Source: an uncultured Candidatus Actinomarina sp. (GTDB lineage: Bacteria; Actinomycetota; Acidimicrobiia; Actinomarinales; Actinomarinaceae). Taken from it: 38,508 nucleotides of DNA. The stretch is from NCBI GenBank assembly GCA_902510995.1, contig CABXDL010000011.1, forward strand, positions 1 to 38,508. Direction: 5' to 3'. Below the pieces are notes generated by a model, which was not told where the DNA came from, ran no database searches, and saw only the letters and a list, made by a program, of their open reading frames with translations. Position 1 is the first letter of the stretch, and each line of letters opens with the position of its first letter. Below are positions 8,614-17,667 of the stretch, in pieces. The translations under genes and the position numbers were made by a program.

Positions 8614-10331
8614 AAGAAAAAGTTTTTATTAGGTCTTATAAATTAGTTCCTGAAATACGAAATCCTTTTATCAAAAGTTCGTTAATTGCATTATTTGGAA
8701 CTGGCTTAAGAATGGTTGGGCCTTTTCTTATATCTAGAGGGGTTGATAACGGTGTAATCAAATCAGACTATAGTTACGTTCTTCAACAAGCAATGTTTTA
8801 CCTTCTAACTCTTATTGTATTATATTTTGTTACAAGCAAAGCCCTTCTAGCTATTGGTTTAGTTGGAGAAACATATGTTAGAAAAATTAGAGAGAAACTA
8901 TTTAGACATTTAGCATCATTAGATATCAATTATTTTGAAAAAAATAAAACTGGTGTACTAGTTGCCCGTATGACTTCTGACATGCAAAGTCTTAATGAGT
9001 TTGCTAGGGAAGGAGCCAGTAGTATATTAACATCTCTATTGACTATATTTGCTGCAACAGTCGCTGTATTTCTTGTAGATTTTAGACTATCCGTAATTGC
9101 CTTTATAATTTTGCCTGTTCTTGGAGTGGCGACAAGAGTTTTCAGAAAACATGCTGATGCTGCATATTGGTCAGTACGAGAATGGATTGGTCAAGTTTTG
9201 TCCTCACTACAAGAAGGAATCTCTGGAGTTAGAATCATACAAGCATACGCTGATGAAAATACACAAATTAATAGATTTGAAGATGTAAATGGAGAACATC
9301 TAAAAGCTAATATGAAATCTGCAAAAAATATTGCTGTTTATTTCCCTTTTATTGAAATTACAAGAGTTACCTCCATAGCGATTGTTATCTGGTTTGCCGC
9401 ACAAAGAATAACAGAAGGAACATTAACAATAGGAGAATTAGTTGCTTTACTTTTTTATCTAAACTATTTTTTTGATCCTTTAATTCAGCTTTCATTTAAT
9501 TACGATTTGTTAAGATCTGCAGGTTCCTCTATGAAAAAAGTATTCTCAATACTTGATGAAGAACCATTATTAAGTATAAAAGGAGATACAACACCAGATA
9601 TGGATAAAGAAAAAGTTGTTGAATTTAAAAATGTGAATTTTTCATACGGTAGGGAGCTCGTCCTTAAAGATGTAAATTTTGAAATAAATAAAGGTGAAAA
9701 GATAGCAATTGTTGGAGAAACAGGTGCTGGAAAAAGTACGATTGCAAAATTAATTCTAAGATTTTATCTATCTACTAAAGGAACAGTAAGTTTTTTTGAA
9801 ATTGATGCGAATGATGTAAGACAGAAATGGGTTAGAAAAAATATTGCATATGTACCTCAAGAGAGTTTCTTATTTAGAGGAACAATAAGGGACAACCTAG
9901 TTTATTCAAATCCTGAAAATATAGATCTAGAGGAAGAGCTATCTTCGATGGGAATACTTACATGGTTTGATAGATACGAAAATAAACTTGACCAAGAGGT
10001 AGGAGAAAGAGGTGGGAATATCTCTGCTGGGGAAAGACAGTTTGTTGCATTATTAAGAGCTGTTCTAGCAAAGAGACAAATCATTGTCTTTGATGAAGCT
10101 ACTGCAAACTTAGATATTGAATCAGAGTCTTCAATATTAGATGCAACTGATAAACTATTATCTTTCCAAACATCAATTGTTATTGCTCATAGGTTGGAAA
10201 CTGTTTTAAATGCAGAAAAAATAATGGTTATGAAAGAAGGGGAACTTGTCGGTTTTAACAGTCACGAAAATCTATTGAAAAATAATTCAGTATATAAAGA
10301 ACTATTCTCTGCTTGGAATCTGGTTAATTAA
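8610..10331 (+). CDS. ABC exporter subunit B (TMD-NBD)
   Basis: TMD plus NBD: Walker A GETGAGKST, signature-equivalent ISAGERQ, Walker B IIVFDEATANLD, H-loop IVIAHRLETV. Confidence 0.92.
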   Translation: MKEKVFIRSYKLVPEIRNPFIKSSLIALFGTGLRMVGPFLISRGVDNGVIKSDYSYVLQQAMFYLLTLIVLYFVTSKALLAIGLVGETYVRKIREKLFRHLASLDINYFEKNKTGVLVARMTSDMQSLNEFAREGASSILTSLLTIFAATVAVFLVDFRLSVIAFIILPVLGVATRVFRKHADAAYWSVREWIGQVLSSLQEGISGVRIIQAYADENTQINRFEDVNGEHLKANMKSAKNIAVYFPFIEITRVTSIAIVIWFAAQRITEGTLTIGELVALLFYLNYFFDPLIQLSFNYDLLRSAGSSMKKVFSILDEEPLLSIKGDTTPDMDKEKVVEFKNVNFSYGRELVLKDVNFEINKGEKIAIVGETGAGKSTIAKLILRFYLSTKGTVSFFEIDANDVRQKWVRKNIAYVPQESFLFRGTIRDNLVYSNPENIDLEEELSSMGILTWFDRYENKLDQEVGERGGNISAGERQFVALLRAVLAKRQIIVFDEATANLDIESESSILDATDKLLSFQTSIVIAHRLETVLNAEKIMVMKEGELVGFNSHENLLKNNSVYKELFSAWNLVN

Positions 10332-10934
10332 TTATTGATTAGCTAGTTGTATTAAAAGCTGACCTATATAGTCTTCTGGAAGATTTCCTGCTCTACGAGC
10401 AATTACGTTTAAATCCTTATCTAAAAATACCCAGTATGGAAATGATGTAAGACCATAAGCTCTTGATATGTCCTTGTCTAAATCATAAATCTGGGTTTCA
10501 CTCCAACCTTCTCTAAATAACCAATCTTGTGGAGGGTAATTATCTCTGCCCCTGTCTATTGATGTAGCAATTGCAATAACATCAATACCGTCTGGAACAC
10601 CTATAGTATCAATAATTTCTTGAACTACTGGAAGCTCTCGTTGGCAATGTGGACACCAATGAGCAAGAAATAAAAGTGCTTTAGCATTTCCATTTTTCTC
10701 TAAAGAAACTATTTCTGAATCCTGATTTGGTCCTGAAAAAAGTGGTCCGGGTAATCCTACAGCTATACTGTCATCATTTTCTCCAGCGTATTGAGGAAGA
10801 TTTTCACCATTTATCGTTGTCTCGCCTTCAGGTAGTGGCGCTGCTACTGGTTCTGAGCTTAAGGTAACTCCAATTGCAACAGCTAAGCCTATAACTAGAA
10901 GTATTCCTCCGCCGATAATAAAATTTTTATTCAC
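10332..10934 (-). CDS. Membrane-anchored TlpA/redoxin-like thioredoxin-fold protein with CPHC active site
   Basis: N-terminal TM segment (FIIGGGILLVIGLAVAIGVTL) and LFLAHWCPHCQRELPVV; start assigned to GTG at 10934 (preceded by AAGGA) rather than the longer ORF-track start at 10994. Confidence 0.85.
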   Translation of the reverse strand: MNKNFIIGGGILLVIGLAVAIGVTLSSEPVAAPLPEGETTINGENLPQYAGENDDSIAVGLPGPLFSGPNQDSEIVSLEKNGNAKALLFLAHWCPHCQRELPVVQEIIDTIGVPDGIDVIAIATSIDRGRDNYPPQDWLFREGWSETQIYDLDKDISRAYGLTSFPYWVFLDKDLNVIARRAGNLPEDYIGQLLIQLANQ

Positions 10935-11445
10935 TAATTTGTTTCCTTGCATAGTCATAATACAAGATTGCAGCAAATATGGTAATAAATCCACTTCCAG
11001 CCATCACAGGAATACTTATGAAACCAAATATATCAACATACCTTAAAGAACAAGGGACATCTATTGCACAAGTACCTCCATCTCCTCCTCCGTTTTGAAG
11101 ATAAATATGATAGAGACTTAGAAAAAAACCAATTAAGCTAAAGTATCCAAATTTAAATAAAGCTTTTTTAAATAAAGAAGCTAGCATTACCAAAGCAATA
11201 GGATACATTAGATACCTTTGGTACCAACAATACTTACACGGTATAAACCCAACTACTTCAGAATAAATTAAACTTCCAACTGCACAAAATGTAGCAACAC
11301 TTATTGCATAATTTAAAAACTGATCTGTAATCAACTTGTTAAATGTTCTTTTAGTTAAATACAGATAAAAAATTGAGGCAGTAATTACCCAGGAGACTAA
11401 AGTCATAAAACCAAACAAAGTATTGAAAAATAATATTTTATCCAT
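10927..11445 (-). CDS. DsbB/BdbC-like disulfide bond formation membrane protein
   Basis: CKYCWYQRYLMYPIALVM (CxxCWxQR), second cysteine pair CAIDVPC, 4-5 TM segments. Confidence 0.9.
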   Translation of the reverse strand: MDKILFFNTLFGFMTLVSWVITASIFYLYLTKRTFNKLITDQFLNYAISVATFCAVGSLIYSEVVGFIPCKYCWYQRYLMYPIALVMLASLFKKALFKFGYFSLIGFFLSLYHIYLQNGGGDGGTCAIDVPCSLRYVDIFGFISIPVMAGSGFITIFAAILYYDYARKQISE

Positions 11446-11488
11446 TTAAATAATTCTACTCGTTAAAAGACTAAAGAAATATTAATAG

Positions 11489-12667
11489 TTAGACTATTGC
11501 GTTTCCAGAGTTTGGGTCAAAATAATGTAATTTTGATGGATCAATTGCTAAAGTAATTTTTTCTCCTTCTTTAACAATTGAATTTGGATTAACTCTAGCA
11601 ATAAATTTTGTTTGGTCTCCTAAGACTGATATATCTTCACCTTCATCAGCAAGAATTTCCTCTATTGCCTCTGTTTGTACTGGTTTTATGTCTTTATAGA
11701 AATGGATATAAGAATCTGAACCAAGTTGTTCAAGTAAAGATACCTCAATATTTAATTTCTCCGAAAACTCTTTTGAATTGGCATAGTTTGAATCCTCAAA
11801 TGCTTCCGGCCTAATTCCTAATACTATCTCTTGTCCATCAAATTCTTTTAATTTCTTATTTTCATCTGCATTACACTTAACTGAATCTCCACCAAAAGAT
11901 AACGTTATATTCTTTGTTGAGGCTTTAACTGTAGCATAAACAAAGTTCATAGCTGGACTGCCAATAAATCCTGCTACAAAAATATTTTTCGGATATAAAT
12001 AAATCTCTCTAGGTGTATCTATCTGTTGTAATTCACCTTTTCTTATAACAGCAACTCTATCTCCCATAGTCATTGCTTCTACTTGATCATGGGTAACATA
12101 AAGTGTTGTGGTTTCTAATTGGGTGTGTAATACTCCTAACTCTGCACGCATCTGTACTCTTAACTTTGCATCTAAATTAGAAAGAGGCTCATCCATCAAA
12201 AACGCCTCTGGATTTCTTACAATTGCTCTACCCATTGCAACACGTTGACGCTGACCTCCAGACAGGGCTTTTGGTTTTCTCTCAAGGAGTTCATCAATTT
12301 CTAAGATTTTTGCAGCTTCTTTAACTTTTTGATCAATATCTTCTTTTGATAATTTACGCAATTTAAGTGAAAAAGCCATATTGTCATAAACACTCATGTG
12401 TGGATATAAAGCATAATTTTGAAACACCATAGCTATATCCCTATCTTTTGGTGCTACTTCGTTGACTGTCTTCTCTCCTATAGATATTTCACCTTCAGTA
12501 ATGTCTTCAAGACCAGCAACCATTCTTAAAAGTGTTGTTTTACCACAACCTGATGGACCAACGAGAACTACGAACTCGCCATCATTTATTTGAATATTTA
12601 CATCTTCCAAAGCTCTTGTTCCATTTGGATAGATTTTCCCAACAGAGTTAATTTTTATAGCACCCAT
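11489..12667 (-). CDS. Sugar ABC transporter ATP-binding protein (MsmK/UgpC/MalK family)
   Basis: GPSGCGKTTLLRMVAGLE, ALSGGQRQRVAMGRAIVR, MDEPLSNLDAKLR, C-terminal OB/TOBE-like regulatory domain. Confidence 0.95.
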   Translation of the reverse strand: MGAIKINSVGKIYPNGTRALEDVNIQINDGEFVVLVGPSGCGKTTLLRMVAGLEDITEGEISIGEKTVNEVAPKDRDIAMVFQNYALYPHMSVYDNMAFSLKLRKLSKEDIDQKVKEAAKILEIDELLERKPKALSGGQRQRVAMGRAIVRNPEAFLMDEPLSNLDAKLRVQMRAELGVLHTQLETTTLYVTHDQVEAMTMGDRVAVIRKGELQQIDTPREIYLYPKNIFVAGFIGSPAMNFVYATVKASTKNITLSFGGDSVKCNADENKKLKEFDGQEIVLGIRPEAFEDSNYANSKEFSEKLNIEVSLLEQLGSDSYIHFYKDIKPVQTEAIEEILADEGEDISVLGDQTKFIARVNPNSIVKEGEKITLAIDPSKLHYFDPNSGNAIV

Positions 12668-12719
12668 AATTACCTAATGTATTTTAACCAAATATCATAG
12701 TATTTTAAAATCATTTAGA

Positions 12720-13985
12720 TTAATAACTAAAGTCTAGTTCTTCTGTTACTTCGTCAATATATAGACTCGTAAGTTCTATGTACTTAAACATTGCGTACCA
12801 CAATGCATCTGAACCTATTCTTCTTTCCATCAATTCCGAAGCATCATACCTAAATAGGTTACTTTCTAAAGATTTCTTAATTAGACCAGTTTCTTTAATC
12901 GTCTGTTTATTTCTTAGTGTATTAATTTCTGAATTCATATTTGCTGAAATATATGTTGAGTCATTCTTTGATAGCCACGATTTACCGAAATCATTTGATA
13001 TCAAAGCATTCAATACTTTTGTACTTTCTTTACTTTCATTTATAACTATTAATGCATCTCCTATTCCAACCATTGCCTCTTTATTGTTCAATGATGGAAA
13101 TTTGAAAAAATCATAATCAATACCATATTCCTTATCTTTTGGAAAATAATTTGATGCGAAGTGGCCTGACCAAGAGAAAATGCATGAGTTATTCTCATCA
13201 GTTAGATTCTTATAGTTGTTTCTAAATTCTTTTCTTACAATTCTTTTATTTCCACCGAATACTGCATCTTTAATAAAAATTAACTTTCCAATATCTAGTA
13301 TTGATAAAGTAATCTCATCAGATCCTGACATTATCTCTTGATTTGACCATTGGTCATAAATCTCAGGGCCTTGTTGGTGAAGAATTAAATCTTCAAGCCA
13401 GTTTGTAGCAATCCATCCAGTCGAAGCACCGCTTTCAATATCTAAACACCACAAATGACTGCCGCTTGATGAAAATTCTTTTGTAAATAAAACCATCTCT
13501 TCATAACTATTAAAATTAGGTGAACCAATTGATTTAAACTTTTCTACATCATACCAAACAAGTGAATTGGGAATCAATCTAAACCAAACACCATAATTTA
13601 TATTTTTTTTCTTTGAAGTTGTTATCTCTAATAAATGGGAGGGGAATCTATCCTCTATTATTGCTTTATCAATACTGTTTTCAATAGGTTTAGCAATACC
13701 TCTCTCTCCTAGGTTTACTACTCCCTGAGGATTTGGGATTAATGCTAAGTCTGTGTCAAATTCATTGGTCTGAATTAGATAGGTTTCAATATCAGAGACT
13801 GGAATATAGCTAATTTTTATGTTTTCAGACTTTGAAATCTGTTCTAACTCTTCAATAAAGTAATCCATCTGTGGAAAATAGGGACCTTTTATTACGACTT
13901 CATTTGGTTGATAAGCAAACCAAGAAAAAGAAATAACAACTAAGAGAAAAATTATAAAAAATATATTTTTATTTTCTATTGCCAT
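12720..13985 (-). CDS. Second extracellular solute-binding-like protein, with N-terminal TM/signal-anchor and no lipobox; paralog of the 17668-18966 protein
   Basis: Shares ASTGWIATNWLEDLIL...YDQW and LFRYDASELM....ALWYAMFKYIE..YIDEVTEEL with the lipoprotein SBP (GASGWLATDWMEDIML..YDKW; SFRFDASDLM...SFWKEMMNLA..YIDTALDTV). Confidence 0.8.
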   Translation of the reverse strand: MAIENKNIFFIIFLLVVISFSWFAYQPNEVVIKGPYFPQMDYFIEELEQISKSENIKISYIPVSDIETYLIQTNEFDTDLALIPNPQGVVNLGERGIAKPIENSIDKAIIEDRFPSHLLEITTSKKKNINYGVWFRLIPNSLVWYDVEKFKSIGSPNFNSYEEMVLFTKEFSSSGSHLWCLDIESGASTGWIATNWLEDLILHQQGPEIYDQWSNQEIMSGSDEITLSILDIGKLIFIKDAVFGGNKRIVRKEFRNNYKNLTDENNSCIFSWSGHFASNYFPKDKEYGIDYDFFKFPSLNNKEAMVGIGDALIVINESKESTKVLNALISNDFGKSWLSKNDSTYISANMNSEINTLRNKQTIKETGLIKKSLESNLFRYDASELMERRIGSDALWYAMFKYIELTSLYIDEVTEELDFSY

Positions 13986-14869
13986 AAGTATGCTGCTCCT
14001 CTAACACCACTACTCGATCCATGTTTTGCTTTAACTACCGGTGTTAAGAAAAAATTTGAAGCTATATATGGAATAATTCTCTTTGGTACTTCTTCGTAAA
14101 TTTCATCGACATCTGACATTCCTCCGCCACAAACAATTACATCTGGATCAAGAATATTTACAAAACTACTAAAGGACCTTGCTGTTCTTTCAAAGTATGT
14201 ATCCATAACTTCTGTTGCTAAATCATCTTTTCCTCTGTACAAATTTATTATTTCTCTTGATGAAATTTGATTCCCAGATCTGTATTCATAATCATTTTCT
14301 AGTCCTGGACCTGAAATAAAAACTTCAATTGCTCCTATTCTTCCGCAATGTCTCTTTGTAGATCTTTCATAATCGTCCATTGGGCCTGGTATTGGGTTTT
14401 GACCCCACTCGCCAGTAAGTTTATTTGGTCCTTCAACAAGTTCTTTATTTACAACATATCCTGCCCCAACTCCTGTTCCAAGTATTACTGCGAAAATACT
14501 CTTATAATCTTTACCTGCTCCATCTATTGCCTCGGATAAAGCTAAGCAATCTGCATCATTGGCAATTTTTATTTCATAACCCAATTGTTTTTCTAAGTCA
14601 TTTCTTACAGGTCTATTTTCCAATGCTTTTGAATTTGAAACTTGAACTAAACCAGTATCTGGATGAAGAGACCCTGGCATTCCGATTCCTACAGTAAATT
14701 TGTCAGCTTCTTTAGATATCTCGCTAATTAAATTGACTACAGCATTAAGAATTTGTTCGTAATCATCTTTTGGAGAGTCTATCCTAATTCGGTTTAATTC
14801 AGAACCATCATTGTCATCTATAGCAATAGCTTCAATCTTTGTTCCGCCCCAATCAATACCAATTTTCAT
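13976..14869 (-). CDS. ROK-family sugar kinase (fructokinase/glucokinase-like)
   Basis: N-term GIDWGGTKIEAIAID, GTGVGAGYVVNKELVEGPNKLTGEWGQNP, CGRIGAIEVFISGPGLENDY. Confidence 0.9.
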   Translation of the reverse strand: MKIGIDWGGTKIEAIAIDDNDGSELNRIRIDSPKDDYEQILNAVVNLISEISKEADKFTVGIGMPGSLHPDTGLVQVSNSKALENRPVRNDLEKQLGYEIKIANDADCLALSEAIDGAGKDYKSIFAVILGTGVGAGYVVNKELVEGPNKLTGEWGQNPIPGPMDDYERSTKRHCGRIGAIEVFISGPGLENDYEYRSGNQISSREIINLYRGKDDLATEVMDTYFERTARSFSSFVNILDPDVIVCGGGMSDVDEIYEEVPKRIIPYIASNFFLTPVVKAKHGSSSGVRGAAYLWQ

Positions 14870-14870
14870 T

Positions 14871-15452
14871 TTATTTACTCAGTTCAAAATTTAAGCTATA
14901 TTTTTCTATGTTAGTAGTCCCAATTTCTTCGAGTTGATTATTTTTATTTACTGACCAAATAAATGGTGCATCTGGATAATCCTTGGCATAATCAGTAGCT
15001 ACCCCAATTAAGATTTTTTCGTTATCTGTTAAATTTATCGTTAAGAATCGTAAATAATAAAAATAATTATTACATCTATCATCCTGTGTAGAGTCAACAA
15101 CTCCTTTAATATTTTCTTTGTAATTATTATCTTTTTTTAATTCAAGAGAAAGTTCACCTGGGCCAAAACTTTCCCATGAGGGCCCGAGACATACGCCATT
15201 AAAATCACTCTCGTAATCTTCTCTAAATTTCATATCAAAAACTAGAGAGTAGCTTTCTATGTTTTTATCATTTTTTGGAAAGCTTTGTACTTCAAGTTGA
15301 ATCATATCTTTATTTTCATAAATATTGAACACTAGTTTTGTTTCTATGTTCTCAATCTGATCATTTGAATATATTTCATATTCAATTACGTCAGTAGTTA
15401 AACTGCAGGATATAAAAATAATAAAACTTAAAAAAAGACCGAGGGATCTCAA
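14871..15452 (-). CDS. Putative lipoprotein of unknown function in sugar-transport operon
   Basis: N-term MRSLGLFLSFIIFISCSLTT looks like a type II signal peptide/lipobox (FISC); overlaps upstream permease by 4 bp. Confidence 0.7.
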   Translation of the reverse strand: MRSLGLFLSFIIFISCSLTTDVIEYEIYSNDQIENIETKLVFNIYENKDMIQLEVQSFPKNDKNIESYSLVFDMKFREDYESDFNGVCLGPSWESFGPGELSLELKKDNNYKENIKGVVDSTQDDRCNNYFYYLRFLTINLTDNEKILIGVATDYAKDYPDAPFIWSVNKNNQLEEIGTTNIEKYSLNFELSK

Positions 15453-16351
15453 CCCTTTACAGCTCCTCCAATTAAACCTCTAATAAAAAATCTTTGTAAG
15501 CTGAAAAAAACAATTAAAGGAACAATCATAGAAATTACTGCACCTGAAGTTCTTAAGTGCCATGCTTCTCCATAGGCTCCAATAGCTAACTGTGAGACAT
15601 GGGAGGTAACAACTAAGTTTTGTGGTTTATATACTCCAAGAAAAACATTAGAAACAAGGAAATCATTATAAACCCAGAGAAATTGGAATGTTGCAAATGC
15701 TGCTATGCCAGCAACAGATAAAGGCAGAACTAGTTTAAAAAAAGTTGTAAAATTACTCGCTCCATCAATCTTTGCAGATTCAATAACACTCTTAGGTAAA
15801 CTCATCATGAAATCTCTGAGAAGAAACGTTGCAAGTGGTAGGCCAAAACCCGTATGAGCAAACCAAACAGCAACAAAAGTACCATTTAAATCTAATTCAG
15901 GGATTATTGGAATTCCAAATACCTCTATCCCACTTTTAAATAGTTGCACTAAAGGAATTAATGACATTTGTAAAGGTATGATCATGGAGCCGACTACAAA
16001 CAAAAATAATATTTCTTTACCTTTAAAATCCATAAATGCAAAAGCATATGCTGCAAATGCTGCAATAGTTATAGGTATTATTACAGATGGTATAGTTACA
16101 GCAAATGAGTTATAAAAAGACCTGTCTAGATTATCAGCAAAAAAAATCTCAGAGTAATTACTCATTGTTAATTCAGACCACAATTTACCCGTATAGATAG
16201 CATCCCACCAAGATGTTCTTTTAATACTTTCTCCTGGCCTAAATGAACTCAATACAAATCCAAATACAGGAAATGTCCACATTAAAGCAATCGTAATTAA
16301 AATTAATTTCGTAACAGGCTTGTCATACCATTTTTGATTATTTCTTATCAT
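15449..16351 (-). CDS. Carbohydrate ABC transporter permease (MalG/AglG-like)
   Basis: Multi-TM with EAA-like loop ESAKIDGASNFTTFFKLVLPLS. Confidence 0.92.
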   Translation of the reverse strand: MIRNNQKWYDKPVTKLILITIALMWTFPVFGFVLSSFRPGESIKRTSWWDAIYTGKLWSELTMSNYSEIFFADNLDRSFYNSFAVTIPSVIIPITIAAFAAYAFAFMDFKGKEILFLFVVGSMIIPLQMSLIPLVQLFKSGIEVFGIPIIPELDLNGTFVAVWFAHTGFGLPLATFLLRDFMMSLPKSVIESAKIDGASNFTTFFKLVLPLSVAGIAAFATFQFLWVYNDFLVSNVFLGVYKPQNLVVTSHVSQLAIGAYGEAWHLRTSGAVISMIVPLIVFFSLQRFFIRGLIGGAVKG

Positions 16352-17583
16352 GATTGGCTATTTTCTCTTTCTCTAATAGCAGTTCCAACAAGGATTGGTA
16401 AAACACAAACAAAGATTAACACTGCCACAGTTGCTGACCTACCAAAATTTCTATACTTTGAGAATTCATCAAGCATCTTTACAGCAAGTAGGTTCGTTTC
16501 TAAATCTCCTCTAGTTGAAACATAAATTATATCAAATGCTTTTAGTACAGTAACAACCATATAAGTTCCAACCACAATTATTGTGCTTTTTATATAAGGA
16601 ATAACAATTGATATGAATACTCGAAATTCTGATGCTCCATCAATTTGCCCTGCTTCCATAATTTCAGCAGGGATTGATTTTATTCCAGCTGAGAAAACTA
16701 CTGCTGCAAATCCTGTAAAGGACCATATCATTATCACCATTAACAACATGGTATTTACAGGTAGGTTTATTAATATACTGCTAAACCAATTGTCAGGATT
16801 CAAGTTTTGCGCAAAAGGCAAATTACTCAGATCTCTTTGTTGAAGCCACCCAATAGGTTTAAGACAATTAGGATCATCGAAACCATTAAAGACTCCATCA
16901 ATAATCCTATTATTCATACATTGAGTTCCAAGACGATCAACAGATACTCTGATGCCATTTATTATTCCAATTTGTGTTAAAGGAGGAGGCCTGTATTCGT
17001 AAATGAATTTAAAAATTGCACTTGCACCAACTGCGGAAATTGCCATAGGCATAAACACAATTGATTTAAAAAATGCCTCACCTTTATTTAACCTGTCAGA
17101 AAGCCATCCAACAACTAGTCCGATTAATATCACAAAGAAAACAACAGAAAATAACCAAATTATTTGATTCCTTATAGTTACAAGCATTTCTGGATCTTTA
17201 AATGCCCATTTGTAATTTTCAAAACCTATAAAGTTATCACTGTATCTGTCTTTAAAGCTTATATAAATAGTCCTTAAAGCAGGATAAAAAAGAAATAAAG
17301 TAATCATAAATAGCGAAGGACCAACAAACATTCTTGCTTCTAAAGCATCTCTACTGTCTTTTGGGGCTAGTTTAATTAGCCTATCCATACCAAAAAATAA
17401 TAAGAATATAAATGAAGACCCTACAAGAATTGCTAATACTACAAGTAAATTACGGGGTATTTGATCTGTTAACTCTCTGAACAAAATAGCTTGAGCTAAA
17501 AACCAGGCTAGAGGAAAGAAACCAAGAGCTAACATAGAAATTCCAATTGTTAGTAATTTCTCTTGTTGTGTTGTTTCTTTCAT
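16348..17583 (-). CDS. Carbohydrate ABC transporter permease (MalF/AglF-like)
   Basis: Multi-TM with EAA loop MEAGQIDGASEFRVFISIVIPYI; Cys-containing periplasmic insert QCMNNRIIDGVFNGFDDPNC. Confidence 0.92.
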   Translation of the reverse strand: MKETTQQEKLLTIGISMLALGFFPLAWFLAQAILFRELTDQIPRNLLVVLAILVGSSFIFLLFFGMDRLIKLAPKDSRDALEARMFVGPSLFMITLFLFYPALRTIYISFKDRYSDNFIGFENYKWAFKDPEMLVTIRNQIIWLFSVVFFVILIGLVVGWLSDRLNKGEAFFKSIVFMPMAISAVGASAIFKFIYEYRPPPLTQIGIINGIRVSVDRLGTQCMNNRIIDGVFNGFDDPNCLKPIGWLQQRDLSNLPFAQNLNPDNWFSSILINLPVNTMLLMVIMIWSFTGFAAVVFSAGIKSIPAEIMEAGQIDGASEFRVFISIVIPYIKSTIIVVGTYMVVTVLKAFDIIYVSTRGDLETNLLAVKMLDEFSKYRNFGRSATVAVLIFVCVLPILVGTAIRERENSQS

Positions 17584-17616
17584 GTCAATTTCACTATTTT
17601 ACACTATCAACTAAAC

Positions 17617-17643
17617 GATAGCCACCCTAATAGGGTGGCTATC
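17617..17643 (-). other. Perfect 12-bp inverted repeat (stem-loop) between solute-binding protein and permease genes
   Basis: GATAGCCACCCT-AAT-AGGGTGGCTATC, read directly; no U-tract follows on the minus-strand transcript. Confidence 0.85.
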
Positions 17644-17667
17644 TCAACTAATTAAAAAATAGTTGGC

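Noticed and set aside
10932-10994. Extended TlpA-like N-terminus from the ORF track (MDLLPYLLQSCIMTMQGNKL...)
   Set aside because: It overlaps the DsbB gene by 68 bp; a GTG at 10934 preceded by AAGGA gives a normal TM anchor start.
17617-17643. Intrinsic terminator call for the hairpin
   Set aside because: No run of U follows the stem on either strand, so it is reported only as a stem-loop.
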